Source: JAPOUP01 sp026708635 (GTDB lineage: Bacteria > Pseudomonadota > Alphaproteobacteria > Rhodobacterales > Rhodobacteraceae). Taken from it: a stretch of DNA of 64,000 nucleotides. This document shows positions 60,663 to 64,000 of the stretch, piece after piece. Where the stretch lies: NCBI GenBank assembly GCA_965200115.1, contig OZ241336.1:1-64000 (forward strand), read 5' to 3'. The position numbers were made by a program, and so were the translations under genes. The notes under the pieces were generated by a model. It was not told the DNA's origin and searched no databases. It saw only the letters and a program-made list of their open reading frames with translations. Positions within the stretch are counted from its first letter, which is position 1. The number at the start of each line of letters is the position of its first letter.

Positions 60663-62837
60663 ATGTCCGAGATCACCTTTGTGACCCAGGGCGGCGTGAC
60701 TGTGTCGCGCCGCGATACACCCGCCACGTTCGGTCCCGCAAGCGATGAACTGATTGACCGGCTCGACAGCCACCGCGGAGCGATCTTCCAGTCAAACTAC
60801 GAGTATCCCGGGCGCTACAACCGCTGGGAATTCGGCTTCGCCGAGCCGCCCCTAATGATTGAGGCGCGCGGCCGCGAGATGCGGTTCAGGGCGCTCAATG
60901 CGCGGGGGGCGGTTCTGGTGCGCATGATCCGTCCGGCGCTGGAGGGGATCAAGGCGATTGCCGCACTGGAAGAGGCCGAGGATGGCCTGGCCCTGCGCGT
61001 CCGGGAGCCCAGTCGCGTCTATGACGAAGAGGAACGCTCGCGGGTGCCATCGGTCTTTTCGGTGCTGCGGGCCGTGTCGGAACTTTTCCAGTCCGACCAG
61101 GACGGCCACCTGGGACTATACGGTGCCTTCGGCTATGATCTGGCTTTCCAGTTCGAGCCGATCGAGCTGAAACTGCCCCGGCCCGGACACCAGCGCGACC
61201 TGGTGCTGTTCCTGGTCGATGAGCTTCTGATCAGTGACCTTTACACCACGCGCGCGCACAGGCTGTCCTATGAATTCGAGAGGAACGGCGAAACCACGCG
61301 TGGCCTCGCCGGCGGCGGCGCCAACGCGCCTTTCCGCCGCGGTCCCGAAAGCGTGCCACGCGGCGATCACGTTCCCGGCGAATACGCCAAGCTGGTGCGG
61401 GCCGCCAAGGAACGGTTTCGCTGCGGCGATCTGTTCGAAGTGGTGCCGGGTCAGGTTTTTTACGAACCCTGCCGCGACACGCCCTCGCAGATCTTCCGCC
61501 GCCTGAAACTGGCCAACCCGGCACCTTTCGGCTTTTTCATGAATCTCGGGGAGGCCGAGTATCTTGTCGGCGCCTCGCCGGAGATTTTCGTCCGCGTCAC
61601 CGGCCGGAGGGTCGAGACCTGCCCGATCTCCGGCACGATCAGGCGTGGCGCGGACGCCATCGAGGACAGTGAGCAGATCCTGAAGCTGCTGCAGTCGAAG
61701 AAGGACGAAAGTGAGCTGACCATGTGCTCGGACGTTGACCGCAACGACAAGAGCCGGGTGTGCGAGCCGGGCTCGGTCCGGGTCATCGGGCGGCGGCAGA
61801 TCGAGATGTATTCGCGCCTCATCCACACCGTCGATCATATTGAGGGGCGGCTGCGCGAGGGGATGGATGCCTATGACGCGTTCCTGAGCCACACATGGGC
61901 GGTCACGGTGACCGGTGCGCCCAAGCTCTGGGCGATGCGGTTCATCGAGGCGCATGAGAAATCGACGCGCCTATGGTATGGCGGAGCGATAGGCGCGGTG
62001 CTCTTCAACGGCGATATGAACACCGGCCTGACGCTGCGCACGATCCGCATCAAGGATGGGGTGGCCGAAGTGCGGGCCGGGGCGACGCTTCTGAACGACA
62101 GCGATCCCGATGAGGAAGAGGCGGAAACCGAGCTCAAGGCCTCCGCGATGCGGGCCGCCGTGCGCGGCGAGACGCGCGGCAACGAGGCCGGCGCCCGGGG
62201 CTGGCGTCTGCCGGTGGGGCGGGGTCGTCGGGTGCTGCTGGTCGATCACGAAGACAGCTTCGTGCATACGCTGGCCAACTATATCCGACAGACCGGGGCG
62301 AAGGTGACGACCACGCGCAGCCCGGTCGACTCTTCGATCTTCGACCGGGTTGCGCCCGACCTCGTGGTGCTCTCCCCGGGGCCCGGCAGACCGTCCGATT
62401 TCGACTGCCTCGCCACGATAGACGAGGTGCTGCGGCGCCGTCTGCCGCTTTTCGGCGTGTGCCTCGGCCTGCAGGCCATCGCGGAGTATCACGGGGCCGA
62501 GCTGGCCCAGCTGGAAGAGCCGATGCATGGCAAGATCTCCCGCATCGGGGTGGCGCGGCCCGGCACCGTGTTTGCCGGGCTCCCCGAGGTGGTGACCATC
62601 GGCCGGTACCATTCGCTGCATGTTCGCGCCGACAGCCTGCCCGAGGCGCTGGAGGTAACGGCCCGCGGCAATGACGGCGTGGTCATGGCCCTCGAACATC
62701 GTGACCTGCCGATCGCGGCGGTGCAGTTTCACCCCGAATCCATCATGTCGCTGGGTCAGGATACCGGTATCCGCATGATCGAGAACGTGATCACCCGACT
62801 GGTCGACCGGGCGGCGTCCCGGCCGGAGACTGTCTGA
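60663..62837 (+). CDS. trpE(G): Anthranilate synthase, fused TrpE-TrpG
   Basis: A 724-residue fusion. Residues 1 to about 515 are the chorismate-binding TrpE part, with PISGTIRRGADAIEDSEQILKLLQSKKDESELTMCSDVDRNDKSRVC and TVTGAPKLWAMRFIE. Residues about 525-715 are the TrpG glutaminase with the nucleophile Cys in FGVCLGLQAIAEYHG and the His/Glu in VQFHPESIMS. It makes anthranilate from chorismate and glutamine, the first step of tryptophan synthesis. The fusion is known from Rhizobium and Azospirillum. It stands alone, far from trpF at the left edge, with an attenuator-like leader and a strong 3' hairpin. Confidence 0.95.
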   Translation: MSEITFVTQGGVTVSRRDTPATFGPASDELIDRLDSHRGAIFQSNYEYPGRYNRWEFGFAEPPLMIEARGREMRFRALNARGAVLVRMIRPALEGIKAIAALEEAEDGLALRVREPSRVYDEEERSRVPSVFSVLRAVSELFQSDQDGHLGLYGAFGYDLAFQFEPIELKLPRPGHQRDLVLFLVDELLISDLYTTRAHRLSYEFERNGETTRGLAGGGANAPFRRGPESVPRGDHVPGEYAKLVRAAKERFRCGDLFEVVPGQVFYEPCRDTPSQIFRRLKLANPAPFGFFMNLGEAEYLVGASPEIFVRVTGRRVETCPISGTIRRGADAIEDSEQILKLLQSKKDESELTMCSDVDRNDKSRVCEPGSVRVIGRRQIEMYSRLIHTVDHIEGRLREGMDAYDAFLSHTWAVTVTGAPKLWAMRFIEAHEKSTRLWYGGAIGAVLFNGDMNTGLTLRTIRIKDGVAEVRAGATLLNDSDPDEEEAETELKASAMRAAVRGETRGNEAGARGWRLPVGRGRRVLLVDHEDSFVHTLANYIRQTGAKVTTTRSPVDSSIFDRVAPDLVVLSPGPGRPSDFDCLATIDEVLRRRLPLFGVCLGLQAIAEYHGAELAQLEEPMHGKISRIGVARPGTVFAGLPEVVTIGRYHSLHVRADSLPEALEVTARGNDGVVMALEHRDLPIAAVQFHPESIMSLGQDTGIRMIENVITRLVDRAASRPETV

Positions 62838-62856
62838 GACCGGAACCTTGAGTTTG

Positions 62857-62877
62857 GCGTCCCGCGTCACGGGACGC
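62857..62877 (+). terminator. Hairpin terminator after trpE(G)
   Basis: Perfect eight-base arms GCGTCCCG and CGGGACGC with a five-base loop, 19 bases after the stop codon, followed by TTC. The T-run is short. It also faces the end of the minus-strand permease gene. Confidence 0.6.
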
Positions 62878-63002
62878 TTCCAGACACCCTTCGCAATTCC
62901 GGTGGGCAAGGCCGTTACGTTGCGAGTGGAGCGCCGTTATCGACCCTGTCAGGCCTCAGGGCGCTGACGACGATACGTCGCAATCGGCCTCGACCCGGGG
63001 CA

Positions 63003-63827
63003 TCAGTCGCGCCAGTTCAGAAGCCGTTTCTCCGCGGTGCCGATCAGCCAGTTCACGATCAGCCCCAGGATCGACAGCATCGCCACACCCGCTATCAGCT
63101 GATCGGTCGCCATCAAGTTACCCGCAAGAAGCACGTAAGCGCCGATCCCGAACTCCGCACCGATCATTTCGGCGGCGACCAGAAGGATGATGGCGATGGA
63201 GGCCGAGATGCGCATCCCCGAGAGGATCGCCGGCAGGGCCGCGGGCAGGATGATCTTCCGGATGATGTCCCAGCGCGGCATGTTGAAGCTCTGCCCCATT
63301 CGGATCAGCGCGCGGTCCACGTTGTCGATGCCGCCATATGTGGCGATGACCGTGGGGAAAAAGCAGCCGAAGAAGATGGTGGCGACCTTGGAGCCTTCGC
63401 CGATCCCGAACCAGATGATGAAAAGCGGCAGGAGCGCTATCTTCGGGATCGGAAAGATCGCGGCGACAAGCGGAGAGAGACCCGCGCGCGTGTAAGAGTT
63501 GAGCCCGATGGCCGCGCCGACGACCAGCCCTGCGGTGAAGCCCAGTGAAAACCCGAAGACCAACCGCTGCAGCGAGGCGGAGACATGTTTCTGTAAGTTA
63601 CCCGAAAGGGCGAGATCCATGAACGCATCGAGAGCCTGGGAAGGCGCGGGCAGAACCAGAGCCGAAATCAGCCCCGTGCGCGATCCCGCCTCCCACAGCA
63701 GAATCAGCACCGCAAAGACGAACAGCCCGACGAAACGGCGCGGGGCGGTGCGAAACCCGCCACCGCGGAAGCGCACCGGGCGCAACTGCGCTCGGGGTTC
63801 GCGAGCCTGGGACGTTGTATCGGCCAT
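63003..63827 (-). CDS. NitT/TauT-type ABC transporter permease
   Basis: About 274 residues with six membrane segments, beginning at FVGLFVFAVLILLWEAGSRTGLI. The EAA-like loop MGQSFNMPRWDIIRKIILPAALPAILSGMRISASI is typical of SsuC/TauC permeases for nitrate, sulfonates, taurine or thiamine-precursor pyrimidines. I start at ATG 63827 (MADTTSQAREPRA), which follows the ATPase stop by 10 bases. The binding protein is not in the window, so the ligand is unknown. Confidence 0.9.
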   Translation of the reverse strand: MADTTSQAREPRAQLRPVRFRGGGFRTAPRRFVGLFVFAVLILLWEAGSRTGLISALVLPAPSQALDAFMDLALSGNLQKHVSASLQRLVFGFSLGFTAGLVVGAAIGLNSYTRAGLSPLVAAIFPIPKIALLPLFIIWFGIGEGSKVATIFFGCFFPTVIATYGGIDNVDRALIRMGQSFNMPRWDIIRKIILPAALPAILSGMRISASIAIILLVAAEMIGAEFGIGAYVLLAGNLMATDQLIAGVAMLSILGLIVNWLIGTAEKRLLNWRD

Positions 63828-63837
63828 CGGGGATCCC

Positions 63838-64000
63838 TCAGCTGTCGGCCAGTTCCATATCGGCGGTCTGCGCCTCTTCCCGCACCATCTGCCATAGATC
63901 CTTCTGGATCTGTCCCAGCCGTAGGTCCGACACGACGCGTTCCGCCAACTCCATGTCGATCTCGACGATCTCACGGATCACACCCGGGCGGCGTGAAAGC
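63838..64000 (-). CDS. NitT/TauT-type ABC transporter ATP-binding protein, C-terminal fragment
   Basis: Only the last 54 codons are inside the window. They read LSRRPGVIREIVEIDMELAE, the usual 'SxRPGRI' tail of nitrate/taurine-type ATPases, then end ADMELADS. It lies 10 bases upstream of the permease gene on the same strand, so the two form an operon that continues off the right edge. Confidence 0.8.
   Translation of the reverse strand, partial: LSRRPGVIREIVEIDMELAERVVSDLRLGQIQKDLWQMVREEAQTADMELADS

Overview
The window is chromosomal DNA of an alphaproteobacterium, most likely a member of the Rhodobacterales. Three things point there: a SAM/SAH riboswitch directly in front of metK (a class known only upstream of metK in Rhodobacterales), an Irr-type Fur regulator close to fabA-fabB-fabI, and the conserved block aroA-cmk-rpsA-ihfB-lapA-trpF. 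Coding regions are GC-rich. No tRNA, rRNA, CRISPR array or intact insertion sequence was seen.

Layout. 1-8.7 kb, mostly minus strand: trpF (partial), a LapA-domain protein, ihfB, rpsA, an aldo/keto reductase, cmk and aroA. A plus-strand surface lipoprotein with a TbpB-like barrel is inserted between rpsA and cmk, with a run of 18 G upstream. 9-15 kb: a sugar ABC importer (ATPase divergent from binding protein and two permeases) and a galactose/L-arabinose 1-dehydrogenase. 15.2-27 kb, minus strand: trmB, metK, then a 1719-residue exonuclease-RecQ-UvrD fusion, then lnt, corC, ybeY and phoH. 27.9-29.8 kb: miaB (plus) and irr (minus).

30.3-46.3 kb is an accessory block between irr and fabA. It holds an Rpn-type nuclease and a tightly overlapping 15-gene plus-strand operon: a VOC protein, TPP-dependent E1 alpha and beta, an SDR, a GGT-family amidohydrolase, AtzG-, AtzE- and AtzH-like proteins (the order of hpxWXYZ in Klebsiella), a complete Dpp/Opp-type importer and two amidohydrolases. 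It looks like one import-and-degradation pathway for an unidentified ureido, amide or N-heterocyclic compound.

46.5-64 kb: fabA-fabB-fabI, ppk2, a sugar-isomerase/oxidoreductase pair, parE, lolD-lolC, prpE, a small exported protein, a fused anthranilate synthase trpE(G) with an attenuator-like leader and a 3' hairpin, and the start of a NitT/TauT-type ABC operon running off the right edge.

Most interesting: the exonuclease-RecQ-UvrD fusion in an otherwise conserved housekeeping block, the hpx-like operon splitting irr from fabA, the G18 tract between a lipoprotein gene and a divergent reductase, and several pairs of overlapping, mutually exclusive hairpins in spacers. Many spacers are long (300-950 bases) and show no supportable gene.
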